This document shows positions 1-8,334 of a stretch of DNA of 33,894 bases, piece by piece. The stretch's first letter is position 1; each line of letters opens with the position of its first letter. The notes under the pieces were generated by a model. It had not been told where the DNA came from and ran no database searches. It saw nothing but the letters and a program-made list of their open reading frames with translations. The DNA is from Flavobacteriales bacterium. Its GTDB lineage: Bacteria; Bacteroidota; Bacteroidia; Flavobacteriales_D; Crocinitomicaceae. The translations under genes were made by a program, and so were the position numbers. The stretch covers positions 1 to 33,894 of the forward strand of contig CANHSL010000017.1 in NCBI GenBank assembly GCA_947463385.1, written 5' to 3'.

Positions 1-704
1 GCTCCTGACCAAGCTTCAGTCGCCCCGAAGGGAGCACTCGCAAAATTTGAACCCACTGTACTTACAACAGGTTGTGCAGTAACACCACATGCATCAATTT
101 TCCAAGCTAAAAATTCATTCGCATTCCTTTTGTGAGCAATCACCCAAAAACCTTGTATTTCAGTACTTCTAATAACAATCAATTTTTCGGTCAAATCAGT
201 TGCTAGTGGTGTATTTATTGTGGCAACTTGTACATCTCCAAGACCTCCATTCAATGTCATGTCCACCACACTATATCTCAAACCATTGTCAACAACAGGA
301 CTTAAGGAAAGCGCCTCCAGCTCTTCGAGTGTGAATAAATAATATCGTTGGTTATCCTCAGGAAAAGGTACGATCAACGCTCCCTGGGTACATGAGTTAA
401 AAAATCCACCCAACAGATTGGCTCCATTTGGCATAACCTGATTGTTTGCATTCCAGACCTTTCTGCCATCGGTATAGAAAAGCAACTGCCCTGTGGCAGG
501 ATCCGACACACTTGCCGTTGATTCATTTGAGTTGATGGCTGCATTGCTCGAACCTACTGGGATTGGACCGGAAAAATTTACGCGGGCTCCATAGCCGAAA
601 ACCCAATTATTGTTTTGCAATTGACCAAAAACAACAGGTGATTGTAGTGTGAAAATTAGAATTAAATGAAGGAAGTTTCTTTTAATAATGGACATGTAAC
701 TCAT
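1..704 (-). CDS. Secreted protein, N-terminal part (runs off left edge); probable T9SS cargo
   Basis: An open frame reads from 704 down to the window edge without a stop; the 3' end is missing. It starts with a signal peptide (basic residues IKR, a hydrophobic stretch, then VVFG|Q). The mature part contains short blocks such as NNWVFGYGARVNF, LLFYTDGRKVWN and IQGFWVIAHKRNANEFLAWKI, which resemble the WD40/propeller-like N-terminal regions of large Bacteroidota gliding-associated proteins. The C-terminal sorting domain, if present, lies outside the window. The ATG at 704 overlaps the TGA stop of the upstream gene (ATGA), which favours this start by translational coupling; an in-frame ATG at 695 is an alternative. 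It is probably co-transcribed with the 781-residue gene. The function is not known; surface exposure is inferred from the signal peptide and neighbour. Confidence 0.75.
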   Translation of the reverse strand, partial: MSYMSIIKRNFLHLILIFTLQSPVVFGQLQNNNWVFGYGARVNFSGPIPVGSSNAAINSNESTASVSDPATGQLLFYTDGRKVWNANNQVMPNGANLLGGFFNSCTQGALIVPFPEDNQRYYLFTLEELEALSLSPVVDNGLRYSVVDMTLNGGLGDVQVATINTPLATDLTEKLIVIRSTEIQGFWVIAHKRNANEFLAWKIDACGVTAQPVVSTVGSNFASAPFGATEAWSG

Positions 705-3046
705 CGAATCAGATTTACATGACCAGAAATCACCTTGGGTTGATCCTGGTTTTTAAGTTGGTAATTTAAGCAATACGTGTAGGTGCCAATTGGAGCCATT
801 TCACCGTTGGTACCGATACTTCCATCCCAACCCCTTGTTGGATCCTTCGACACAAAGATCAATTCACCCCAACGGTTGTAAATGTTTAATTGAAAATTAC
901 GTGTTTCAATACCATACCCATAAACTGAAAACAGGTTGTTAAACTCATTCCCATCCGGAGAAAATGAATTGGGTATGAAAAGGGTATAATTTTCGAAAAC
1001 AGTAATGATTCCTGTTATTGAATCCGCACAACCGTACGCATTGCTGACCACCAGTTGAACCTCATAATCTCCTCCAATGGTATTCGGAAATAAGAATTCA
1101 GGATTTTGTACGGTACTTGTTTCTATTGACGGTGGGACATTGAAGGTCCAATTCCACGAACTTATCTCACCCGAAGATTGATCGATAAAAGATACCAGCG
1201 GATTGTCCACTTGAACAACGGTAGGAGATGTCGAAAATCCAGCTTGTGGACTTGGAAGAGCAAGTAAGGCATTCGAAATGAGTGTATCATATACGCAGCC
1301 AAGTGAATTGGTTAATTGAAGTTCAATGGAATAAGTCCCTGGTTGAATGGGCGTAAAAACGACGGTTTCTTGAGTTGAGTAAAGAACATTATTTACAAAC
1401 CAAGATTGCGAGGTAAATGTATTCTGATTTGTTTCATTAATTAGTGTAAAAGATTCCGGCCAACAAAGCACCGTATCGAGCAAGGAAAGTTGCGGATTGA
1501 CCATGGGAGCGACGGTAATATCTAGGCATTCAGAAAGGGTATCACCATTCGCATCGGTAACCATTAAGCAAGCGGTTCCACTCGTTTGAGGTTGAAACGT
1601 AAATTGAGGATTATTGCTAACTATATTGCCATTGAATGACCATTGGTACGTGAAGGGAGCTATTCCGCCAGTGTTTGTAAGTAATGCAGGAGCTACATTA
1701 TCAACGAAACAAACAGAAGTATCGTTTGAAATTGAAATCTGCCAATTTGGAATAGTCACGAAAGGATTGGTGCAACAGGTTCCCCCATCGGATAAATCGT
1801 AGATTTCAGTTAGCCAACAATTGTATTGTGTGTGATGAAAACGCAAATTACCATTGAACGCATTTAAGAAATAAGCAACCACCTCATCGGGTGTGTTTCC
1901 TCCGCCTGCATAATAAATGGTATCGCATTGGCCGCTAACTCCAACCATTAAACTGCTGGTAAAGGCTTGTCCATTTTGATGAGTGGGTGAGTATTCTAAT
2001 GGCGGTGCAGTGAGGATTTGAACCAATCCCGGATTTACGCCTGTTATACTTGTTGTGATGTTACCAAGCCCGCAGTGGTTGTTGTTTTGATTGGAATTAA
2101 AGCCTGCGTATAAGACTTCTGTGATGTTCCCTACAAACGGACCGTTGATATTTACAATTACTGGTTCATAGGTACAAATTCCAATTTTTAGGTTGGGGAT
2201 GTTTTGATCGCAGTTGATGTTAAGTGTTCCGCCGTCATAATTGGAATAAATAACCACATTTCCATCCTGATTACAAATGGGAGAAGTGTTCACCGTAGGT
2301 TGATTGTTGTTGTAAAGAAGATACCATTGATGTGTCATCCCCGACGGAGGCACACCTGCTGCACCATTGGCCGATGGAAATAAGCAGGTTGAATTGGTAG
2401 TTGTCCCAAATTGCTGGGGCACCCATGTTCCTCCATTATTTACTTGAATATTTTGAAATTCCGTGGGTGCATTCCCTGTTCCAATACGTATTCCCACTTC
2501 CATAGGAGTTTGAGTGTTATTTACCGAATTAAAATCGCCGTAAACAAAATCAATTGCCGGCAAAATCCAAGAAGTAAATTTCAGTTCAGCCTGAAACGAA
2601 AACGACTCACCTTGCATGCCAATGCGTCTAACATTCTTCCATTGAATGATGATGCCATATGGAACATTCCCAAAACCATTCAAAATGGTGTAGCTGATTC
2701 GAGCAGTATTATTCGCACTTTCCAAATTACCTGCAAACGGAGCAATTACAGGCATTCCTTGAGGCTGTGAAATGGGGTTATAATTCGTAGAACTGGCTGC
2801 CTGACCTAAGGTTATAAAACCATTGGTGCTAACAAAAAGCGTATTGTACGCCTGCCCACCTATGGTAAAAGGAACAATCGGAATTGCACCGGAAACTTGA
2901 TCATCAAAATTTTGGGTGAAGATTGGAATGTCTGTGGTTAAACTGTTGTACACATTGAGTTGCTGACTCGCATACTGAAATTCGAGCTGCTGAGCAAAGG
3001 CAACATAGCCGATCAATGAAACGATTAATAGCAACTTTATTCTCAT
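701..3046 (-). CDS. T9SS type B sorting domain (CHU_C) secreted protein, 781 aa
   Basis: Large exported protein with a Sec signal peptide (residues 1-18, then QQLEF). Residues about 30-230 resemble a nidogen-like region (an FVSTNGFITLG block). The middle part is Cys-containing and Ig/SprB-repeat-like, and a PKD-like domain spans about 598-680 (SWNWTF, GGDYEVQLVVSNAYGC). The last 90 residues form a clear gliding-motility-associated C-terminal domain: FIPNSFSPDGNEFNNLF, then IYNRWGELIF and W-D-G. In this family that domain directs secretion across the outer membrane by T9SS. The role is probably surface adhesion or matrix binding; no catalytic motif is seen. Its stop overlaps the start of the next gene by 4 nt. 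The 105 bp upstream is AT-rich and presumably holds the promoter, but only a weak TAnnTTTG-like match (3068-3075) is visible. Confidence 0.9.
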   Translation of the reverse strand: MRIKLLLIVSLIGYVAFAQQLEFQYASQQLNVYNSLTTDIPIFTQNFDDQVSGAIPIVPFTIGGQAYNTLFVSTNGFITLGQAASSTNYNPISQPQGMPVIAPFAGNLESANNTARISYTILNGFGNVPYGIIIQWKNVRRIGMQGESFSFQAELKFTSWILPAIDFVYGDFNSVNNTQTPMEVGIRIGTGNAPTEFQNIQVNNGGTWVPQQFGTTTNSTCLFPSANGAAGVPPSGMTHQWYLLYNNNQPTVNTSPICNQDGNVVIYSNYDGGTLNINCDQNIPNLKIGICTYEPVIVNINGPFVGNITEVLYAGFNSNQNNNHCGLGNITTSITGVNPGLVQILTAPPLEYSPTHQNGQAFTSSLMVGVSGQCDTIYYAGGGNTPDEVVAYFLNAFNGNLRFHHTQYNCWLTEIYDLSDGGTCCTNPFVTIPNWQISISNDTSVCFVDNVAPALLTNTGGIAPFTYQWSFNGNIVSNNPQFTFQPQTSGTACLMVTDANGDTLSECLDITVAPMVNPQLSLLDTVLCWPESFTLINETNQNTFTSQSWFVNNVLYSTQETVVFTPIQPGTYSIELQLTNSLGCVYDTLISNALLALPSPQAGFSTSPTVVQVDNPLVSFIDQSSGEISSWNWTFNVPPSIETSTVQNPEFLFPNTIGGDYEVQLVVSNAYGCADSITGIITVFENYTLFIPNSFSPDGNEFNNLFSVYGYGIETRNFQLNIYNRWGELIFVSKDPTRGWDGSIGTNGEMAPIGTYTYCLNYQLKNQDQPKVISGHVNLIR

Positions 3047-3151
3047 TTAAACCAATTTCTTTTAAAACAAATTAAATAATAAAAAGTTCGGGTAATATAA
3101 ACGCCCCATTGATCAATCCGAATTCATATCAACCCATTGTTGTACCGTACA

Positions 3152-3922
3152 TTATTTACTCTTATATACCGCATCAAACCTATCCGTGTAGTCCTTAATT
3201 TCCGTCTTCATCCATTTATCCCAAAAGGTGAAATACAAGCCATAATTCCCATTGAATTGTTCGTGATGCATGTTGTGATGGGTAGAGGCGGTTTTGTACT
3301 TTAAAAACGGAAGGCGTACCCAATTCTTTGGATAAATCTCATAGCCTAGATGACCTAGAACATTATTTAGTAAATCAAGAACTTGCCAAAGAAATAACAC
3401 TGGCCAGTAAATGGGAATGAGCATCGGAAGAACAAGAAAAGGTAGAAATTCAATCACGTTTTCCAAGGGATGAAAAGCGAATATGGTCAATGGTGATGGA
3501 TCCGTGCTTTTATGATGCGTTTTATGCACCCAACGATAAATCTCTGGGTTATGCATCCATCGGTGCGTCCAATAGAAATAGGCATCTGTGAAAAGAATAA
3601 GGACAACCAGTTGAAGTGCTCCCCAAACAGTACTGTATGTATTGAAATCCCAGTACAATTTCATATACCCCAATTGATCTAGCAGTGTAATAATCGCAGT
3701 TAGAAAACCGGCCAATAGAATTGAACCGAAAGAGTACAATATATCATGCCTGAAAAAATGCTTGCGTTGCTCACTTTTGGGTTGAATTCTTCGCCAACGC
3801 CATTTGTTTTTCAATAGAACCCAAACCGATAAAAAAACGGCTACTCCAAAAAAAGCATACAATACCAAATTGAAGAAGGATTCTTGTAAGCCGCTTTGAA
3901 GGAAGTTAGTGAGATTCGACAT
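3152..3922 (-). CDS. Sterol desaturase / fatty acid hydroxylase superfamily membrane enzyme
   Basis: Integral membrane di-iron oxygenase-type protein of 256 residues. Hydrophobic helices lie near residues 17-37, 62-82, 100-118 and 158-185. The three histidine clusters that bind the di-iron centre are all present: H120-RWM-H124, H133-KT-HH137 and H216-NM-HH220, plus H191 between them. Family members insert oxygen or a double bond into lipid chains, sterols or carotenoids; the substrate cannot be told from sequence. The length is normal for the bacterial family. The start lies 3 bp after the stop of the upstream CHU_C gene, so the two are probably one transcript. Pairing of a lipid-modifying enzyme with a secreted adhesin-like protein is unexplained and may be incidental. 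Confidence 0.9.
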   Translation of the reverse strand: MSNLTNFLQSGLQESFFNLVLYAFFGVAVFLSVWVLLKNKWRWRRIQPKSEQRKHFFRHDILYSFGSILLAGFLTAIITLLDQLGYMKLYWDFNTYSTVWGALQLVVLILFTDAYFYWTHRWMHNPEIYRWVHKTHHKSTDPSPLTIFAFHPLENVIEFLPFLVLPMLIPIYWPVLFLWQVLDLLNNVLGHLGYEIYPKNWVRLPFLKYKTASTHHNMHHEQFNGNYGLYFTFWDKWMKTEIKDYTDRFDAVYKSK

Positions 3923-3925
3923 AGA

Positions 3926-5731
3926 TTAATCATTGACTAAGGTAAAATGCCCATGGCCATCGTGAAAGACCCCATACACATCTGTACCTTCGTAGCGGTA
4001 AAAGTATACACCTTCTTCAGCCATCTTTCCATTAACCAATCCATTCCAGGTTTCATCTATGCCTAGTTCTGTAATTAGATTGCCCCATCGGTTTAAGATG
4101 AGCACCCTTAGGTTTAGCATATGCTGTGTTGATATCCCCCATGCATCGTTCGATCCATCTCCATTAGGTGTAAATACGTTTGGTTCAATGATCTGAACCA
4201 AGGGTGCGGCTATTGTTACCCAAACAGAAGCTGTATCCCAACAAATATTGTTACTTGCTGTCAAGGTCACAAAATACACCCCCGGAGAATTAAACGTAGT
4301 GGTTTGATTCGCTAAAGTAAGCACCAGTAAACTGTCTCCATTACCCCAGTCCCATACGTAACTTATTCCGTTTTGGCTTAGATTTAAAAATGAAATAGGT
4401 GTTCCTATAACTCCAGAGGATGGAACTGCTGTAAAACTGGCTACTGGAATTGGTAAAACCGTAATTTGAATACTATCTGAATCAATACAACCGTTCGTAT
4501 CAGTGGCAGTCACAATATAAGTTCCCGTGTTGCCTGGAGTAAATGCCTCGCCATTGACAATTCCACTTGGGGTCCAAATGTAGGTGCTTGCTCCGGTGGC
4601 TGTTAGTGTGACCGTTGAACCTGCACAAATAACTGTATCAGATCCTGAACTTACTGTAGGAAGCGAATAAACGGTTACTTCAGTCGATGAATTACATGTA
4701 TTCCCACTGCTATCTGTTCCTTGTAAGGTAAACAAATAGTTTCCTGGCATTACATCATTTATGAAAAACTGTTGATCAGTTGTTACCGAATTTCCTGAAA
4801 AAAACCAATTGTAGGATCCACCAGAAAGTGATGTAGCCGTGAGTTGGACAGAATCACCAGCGCAAACTGGACCATTGTTACTGGCCTGAATGAAACAACC
4901 GCAAAGCGTATCATTGACCGCAAGTACAGTTACCGTTGCGCTCGCAGATCCGGTTGCTTGGTTACCGAGGTTATTTATTCCGGTAACTGTGCAGGTATAG
5001 GTCGTAGAAACTAACGGATTGACTATAATTGTTGCTGTAGTTTGGCCACCTGGTGACCATAGATAGGAAGATGCTCCATTGGCAACAGCAGTTAAAACAG
5101 CAGCTTCTCCTGGGCAAATGGTCGTATCGTTGATATTAACTGGCAAGTAGGCGTCACAAGAAATCAACGCTGTGCCAAAAAAATTTAAAGGTACATTAGT
5201 TGTTTGCGCACTGAAATTAGAAAGACAGATTAGATATTGTTCTCCGGCAAGAACATTTAACTCAGGTTCAAAATTTGAGGAATCACCTCCGGCGGGCAAA
5301 GGTGTGCCTATGCCTGTAAAGCCCTCACATAAGCCGTTCCAATTACAGCGCACAGGTGCTAGCTGGTCCAATAAAATATCATTGCAACTGCTACTGTCAT
5401 AAGGCCACATGATCCAATCAAAGCACCCTGAACTGTTATCTGCCCCAAAAGAAAATTCTAAAGTACCAGAGCCTGCTACGTTCACAATCATCCAAGTTGG
5501 GTTTAATTCTCCGGCAAGCAAACAACCTGAATTGCTAGATGCCGGATTTACAGCAGGGTTACTAATACCTCCAACAATTAGTTCATCTAGTCCACCAAAA
5601 CCGTTTGGATCAACGGCAAAATTTGCGTCTTGGCAGATGTTTACGGCAGTACCGCAATCAGATGCAGTAACTTGGCAAATAGCACTAAATTGCACAAAAA
5701 CAAAACAAACTAAGACGGATAATCGCTTCAT
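3926..5731 (-). CDS. T9SS type B sorting domain (CHU_C) secreted protein with PKD domain, 601 aa
   Basis: Exported protein with a signal peptide at residues 1-19 (cleavage near AICQ). The N-terminal region of about 190 residues is Cys-rich and of a type often found in gliding-associated proteins (SDCGTAVNICQDANF, then CLLAGELNPTWMIVNV). It is followed by Ig-like repeats with the pattern TICPG..VTLTATG..S-Y-W-P-G (about 198-270, 355-425) and a PKD domain (about 430-508; YVWDWGNGDS). The CHU_C sorting domain covers about 513-601 (EPNVFTPNGDGSNDAWG, LNRWGNLI, W-N-G). Predicted to be surface-attached or secreted by T9SS. No enzyme motif is visible. It lies 3 bp upstream of the desaturase-like gene and probably heads that transcript; the 128 bp before it separates it from the ParDE pair. 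Confidence 0.9.
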   Translation of the reverse strand: MKRLSVLVCFVFVQFSAICQVTASDCGTAVNICQDANFAVDPNGFGGLDELIVGGISNPAVNPASSNSGCLLAGELNPTWMIVNVAGSGTLEFSFGADNSSGCFDWIMWPYDSSSCNDILLDQLAPVRCNWNGLCEGFTGIGTPLPAGGDSSNFEPELNVLAGEQYLICLSNFSAQTTNVPLNFFGTALISCDAYLPVNINDTTICPGEAAVLTAVANGASSYLWSPGGQTTATIIVNPLVSTTYTCTVTGINNLGNQATGSASATVTVLAVNDTLCGCFIQASNNGPVCAGDSVQLTATSLSGGSYNWFFSGNSVTTDQQFFINDVMPGNYLFTLQGTDSSGNTCNSSTEVTVYSLPTVSSGSDTVICAGSTVTLTATGASTYIWTPSGIVNGEAFTPGNTGTYIVTATDTNGCIDSDSIQITVLPIPVASFTAVPSSGVIGTPISFLNLSQNGISYVWDWGNGDSLLVLTLANQTTTFNSPGVYFVTLTASNNICWDTASVWVTIAAPLVQIIEPNVFTPNGDGSNDAWGISTQHMLNLRVLILNRWGNLITELGIDETWNGLVNGKMAEEGVYFYRYEGTDVYGVFHDGHGHFTLVND

Positions 5732-5859
5732 ATGGATAAAGTTAGGTAATAATATCCTTATGTTAAAGACATCAGTCAGTCAAAAAGGAGAAGAAGATTA
5801 TGTGCCTTCACATCCAAGCATTCTTATGGGTCCTTTGCTAGAAGTGGCTTAAAGACATT

Positions 5860-6162
5860 CTATTTTAACCATTTATCAATATTCACGCTTTGGTGCAATA
5901 TCCTGATTACTTCCAATTTTTGGTCATCAACTATTTTGTAGAAAATGATATGAGATTTTACAAATGATACTCTATATCCAGGGCGAATGTATTCAGCAGA
6001 CTTACCCGTGTTATAATTAGATTGTAAAAACTCGATGTCATCAATTAACAAGGAGTAATACCTGTCAGCTTGCTCTTTAGACCATTTTTTCAGTGTGTGG
6101 ATCCATATTTGTTCCAAATCGGAAAGCGCTTCGGTACTGATGTGCAGAACAAGCTTTTTCAT
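5860..6162 (-). CDS. parE: ParE/RelE superfamily toxin
   Basis: A 100-residue protein with the compact alpha/beta layout of ParE-type toxins: a beta strand (LVLHIST), helices with EALSDLEQIWIHTLKKWSKEQADRYY, and the C-terminal strand-turn-strand YRVSFVKSHIIFYKIVDDQ followed by LEVIRILHQSVNIDKWL. The R-I-L-H-Q-S ending is typical of ParE partners of CC2985-type ParD. ParE proteins generally block DNA gyrase and are neutralised by the cognate antitoxin; other RelE-fold members cut mRNA, so the target is inferred from the ParD partner. It lies 12 bp downstream of parD in the same transcript. The frame is intact, so the toxin is presumably functional. Confidence 0.88.
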   Translation of the reverse strand: MKKLVLHISTEALSDLEQIWIHTLKKWSKEQADRYYSLLIDDIEFLQSNYNTGKSAEYIRPGYRVSFVKSHIIFYKIVDDQKLEVIRILHQSVNIDKWLK

Positions 6163-6174
6163 TTACCTTCGGTG

Positions 6175-6423
6175 CTAATTCGTGGTATGTTTTTGATGAA
6201 GAGCTTTTAAATGTTCCTTTGGATCAAAATCTTCCACGAATCCACTTTGTTCTCCAGCGATGAGTGCATTACGCAATTCATTGAGCTTTCTCTCTTCATT
6301 TTCGAGCAGACGTAGAGCAGTTCGTATTACTTCACTCACAGAGCCATATCGACCTGATTTAATCTCACTATTGATGAAATTTTCAAAATGATCCCCTAAT
6401 GATATCGATGTGTTTTTACCCAT
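6175..6423 (-). CDS. parD: ParD-type antitoxin (ribbon-helix-helix)
   Basis: An 82-residue antitoxin of the CC2985-type ParD family. The N-terminal block MGKNTSISLGDHFENFI forms the DNA-binding ribbon and first helix. SGRYGSVSEVIRTALRLLE is the conserved second helix. The acidic C-terminus (SGFVEDFDPKEHLKALHQK) would wrap the toxin. The ATG at 6423 is preferred because it gives the family's usual start; a TTG two codons earlier would only add two residues. It precedes parE by 12 bp, and the perfect palindrome at 6448-6462, just upstream of the start, is a likely autoregulatory operator. Confidence 0.9.
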   Translation of the reverse strand: MGKNTSISLGDHFENFINSEIKSGRYGSVSEVIRTALRLLENEERKLNELRNALIAGEQSGFVEDFDPKEHLKALHQKHTTN

Positions 6424-6447
6424 AATCAATAATTATTACAGTGAAAA

Positions 6448-6462
6448 TACCAAAAATTGGTA
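6448..6462 (-). promoter_or_regulatory. Candidate ParD operator (palindrome)
   Basis: TACCAA-AAA-TTGGTA is a perfect 6-bp inverted repeat located 25-39 nt upstream of the parD start codon. Its position over the presumed promoter fits the autorepression usual for ribbon-helix-helix antitoxins. Binding is inferred, not shown. Confidence 0.55.
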
Positions 6463-6482
6463 ACACAGCCAAGCGTGAGTGG

Positions 6483-6570
6483 TTTTTAGTTGCCTAATAA
6501 CTTGTTGCCCGCCACAATTGGTCCTCTTAATCTAAAGAAATTCTTCTCTAAAAAAGAACTTATCGAACCT
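6483..6570. repeat. Left flanking direct repeat of the GH5 segment
   Basis: Imperfect direct repeat with 8335-8456. Shared blocks in the same order are TTTTTAG..TTGC, TAACTTGTTGC (6498-6508 and 8350-8360), GGTC..CTT.AATC, and AACTTATCGAACCT (6557-6570 and 8443-8456). The right copy is longer in the middle. The two copies bracket the glycoside hydrolase gene and the relic and palindrome beside it. The 412 bp between parD and the GH5 gene also hold the gene relic at 6575-6682 and the palindrome at 6694-6808. Confidence 0.5.
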
Positions 6571-6574
6571 TGAC

Positions 6575-6682
6575 GATATCTATGATATGTCAAGACAACG
6601 CCTGATTTGGGAGGGGCTTGGGGAGATTGAATGTCTAAAGTTGGGCTATTTAGAAGCCATACCGGTTATTGATAATAAATAA
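6575..6682 (+). pseudogene. Short open relic, possibly the C-terminal end of a DUF4136-like lipoprotein
   Basis: A 35-codon open stretch ending in TAA reads DIYDMSRQRLIWEGLGEIE and then a further 16 residues. The D-x-x-D-x-x-x-x-x-L-I-W-x-G pattern recalls the C-terminal strand of DUF4136 lipoproteins. There is no start codon or N-terminal part in frame, so if real it is a truncated remnant. The family assignment is from memory of the motif and is weak. Confidence 0.25.
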
Positions 6683-6693
6683 ATTAACGTTCC

Positions 6694-6808
6694 CGGGCTT
6701 AGGGAAGTGCGGGCATTCGGAGCTGTGTCCGCCCGATAAGCTTCAAAAGCCGATTAGAATTACCAAAGCCGAGTTCTAGGACTTTCCGCCCGCATCTTGC
6801 TAAACCCG
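6694..6808. repeat. Long imperfect palindrome, attC-like
   Basis: The arms 6694-6714 and 6788-6808 are inverted repeats matching at 17 of 21 positions, separated by 73 nt. A nested arm pair (CGGGC at 6710-6714 and GCCCG at 6731-6735) is also present. An AACGTT core lies just outside the left arm. The palindrome lies 33 bp beyond the GH5 stop codon, as an attC recombination site lies after a cassette gene. The exact integron R-box consensus is not met, so a plain hairpin repeat or weak terminator is the alternative. Confidence 0.45.
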
Positions 6809-6841
6809 TTTTAGCTGCTGCCTTTCTTTCGGTCAATGGTG

Positions 6842-8326
6842 TTAATTCTTAATAAGTTTTGTCGTCTGTGTCGAATTACCATTATATATTCTCAAAAAAT
6901 ACAAACCGTCTGGTAGTGAAGAAAAATCTTGGTTGTTGATTTGTTTACCTGTCCAAATAATTTGTCCCGTTGAATTTAATAGTGCATAATATTCGTTTTC
7001 CACTTTACCCTCTATGTTGATTGATGAAGTAAATGGGTTTGGATAAACATTTAAACTTTTTAGTGCTTCGATGTTCTGAATGGCTGTAACTGAACACAAG
7101 TTTAACATATTAAAAACACCCGTGTCTACAACGCAATTTTGCAATTTCATATTGACAATAAAACTATCAATGCCGTTTTGCATTTCTATAGGAGTTACGA
7201 TAGGAGAATTATAAGTTACCCATAACATTGTATTATTCCAATCTGTCGGATTATTTACGTTAAGACTATGCGGATTCTGAAAACCTACTGTAACAGTTTT
7301 CCATGTCCAGAATGCTTGCCCACTAATTTTATTGGCAGGATTCCTTATAATGTTAGTTAGTTTATTCTGCATTCCCCCCAACGTATCTTCACCCCATTCG
7401 CCACACCAAATTGGAACATTTAAAGTGTTAGAAAGTGCTGTCCATGCTGGTATATTGGGTGCACTGAAAAAGAAGGTGTAATAATGAAATTGGAAACAAA
7501 TATTTGAATCAGGTAAAGAGGTAAACATAGAGAAGTCCTGAGCATAATTATTTCCTTCAAGCATTATCATGTGGTTGTTGTCAACCGTTCGAATGGTGTC
7601 AATTATATCATCATATAAATTAACTAAATCAGGCCACCACCAAATATTTGGTTCGTTTAATAAATCGTAAGCAGCAATGATTCCACGATTATTATATCTG
7701 TCTGCAATTGCCTTCCAAAGTTGAATCGTTCTGTTTTTATTAACGGGTGAGCTCCATAAATCTATAGAATCTGGGTCTGCAATAAAGTGTGTAGCCTGTC
7801 CTCCGGGTGCAGCATGCATATCCAAAACGACATAAACATTATTCTCTTCGCACCACTGTAAAACACTGTCAAGAATGGCCCAACCCTCAGGCTTGTAGAC
7901 AAAGGGATTTGCATCGTCTTCTAATAAATTATGATTAAAGGGTATGCGAACAACATTATAACATTCGTCTGAAATTCGTTGAATATCTGCTCGTGTAATG
8001 TAGTTTTTGTAAACAGAGTCTCTGAAATTTTCAAATGCAACTGGACCAATAACTGATGTCATTTTATTGGTAATATCTTTTTCGGAAATTAAACCACCGC
8101 CCCACATCAATCCTTCCCACATCAACCATGAGCCAATGTTTACACCGTCTAGATTGATCGCATTGTTTTGTCCATTATGTATTTCTTGTCCATTGCGATG
8201 AACAAATGATGTGTTGTCCCAAACTGCCTGTGCATTAAGCTTATTGGTTGAAATTATGATGGCCGCCAAGAAAATTATATTTCTGGCCAGCTTAATCGAT
8301 TGTCTTTCAGTAAAATAATTGTTCAT
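6842..8326 (-). CDS. Secreted glycoside hydrolase family 5 enzyme with T9SS type A sorting domain
   Basis: A 494-residue GH5-type (endoglucanase/exoglucanase-like) enzyme. The signal peptide covers residues 1 to about 33 (hydrophobic NIIFLAAIIIS). The TIM barrel runs from about 55 to 375: LDGVNIGSWLMWEG, YNVVRIPFNHN, VYVVLDMHAAPGGQ. The acid/base is E225 in DLLNEPN and the nucleophile E310 in IWCGEWGE; H281 and Y283 sit in the usual substrate-binding strand. Residues about 425-494 form a type A T9SS sorting domain (LNVYPNPF start, TTKLIKN end). The enzyme probably acts on a beta-glucan or similar polysaccharide outside the cell; exact specificity is not readable. It stands alone between direct repeats, with a palindrome just after its stop, which suggests acquisition as a cassette. 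Confidence 0.9.
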   Translation of the reverse strand: MNNYFTERQSIKLARNIIFLAAIIISTNKLNAQAVWDNTSFVHRNGQEIHNGQNNAINLDGVNIGSWLMWEGLMWGGGLISEKDITNKMTSVIGPVAFENFRDSVYKNYITRADIQRISDECYNVVRIPFNHNLLEDDANPFVYKPEGWAILDSVLQWCEENNVYVVLDMHAAPGGQATHFIADPDSIDLWSSPVNKNRTIQLWKAIADRYNNRGIIAAYDLLNEPNIWWWPDLVNLYDDIIDTIRTVDNNHMIMLEGNNYAQDFSMFTSLPDSNICFQFHYYTFFFSAPNIPAWTALSNTLNVPIWCGEWGEDTLGGMQNKLTNIIRNPANKISGQAFWTWKTVTVGFQNPHSLNVNNPTDWNNTMLWVTYNSPIVTPIEMQNGIDSFIVNMKLQNCVVDTGVFNMLNLCSVTAIQNIEALKSLNVYPNPFTSSINIEGKVENEYYALLNSTGQIIWTGKQINNQDFSSLPDGLYFLRIYNGNSTQTTKLIKN

Positions 8327-8334
8327 TATATATT

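Noticed and set aside
5761-5852. Plus-strand frame of 30 codons (MLKTSVSQKGEEDYVPSH...) between the CHU_C and parE genes
   Set aside because: Short, with no recognisable family and no promoter; possibly a remnant gene end but not supportable.
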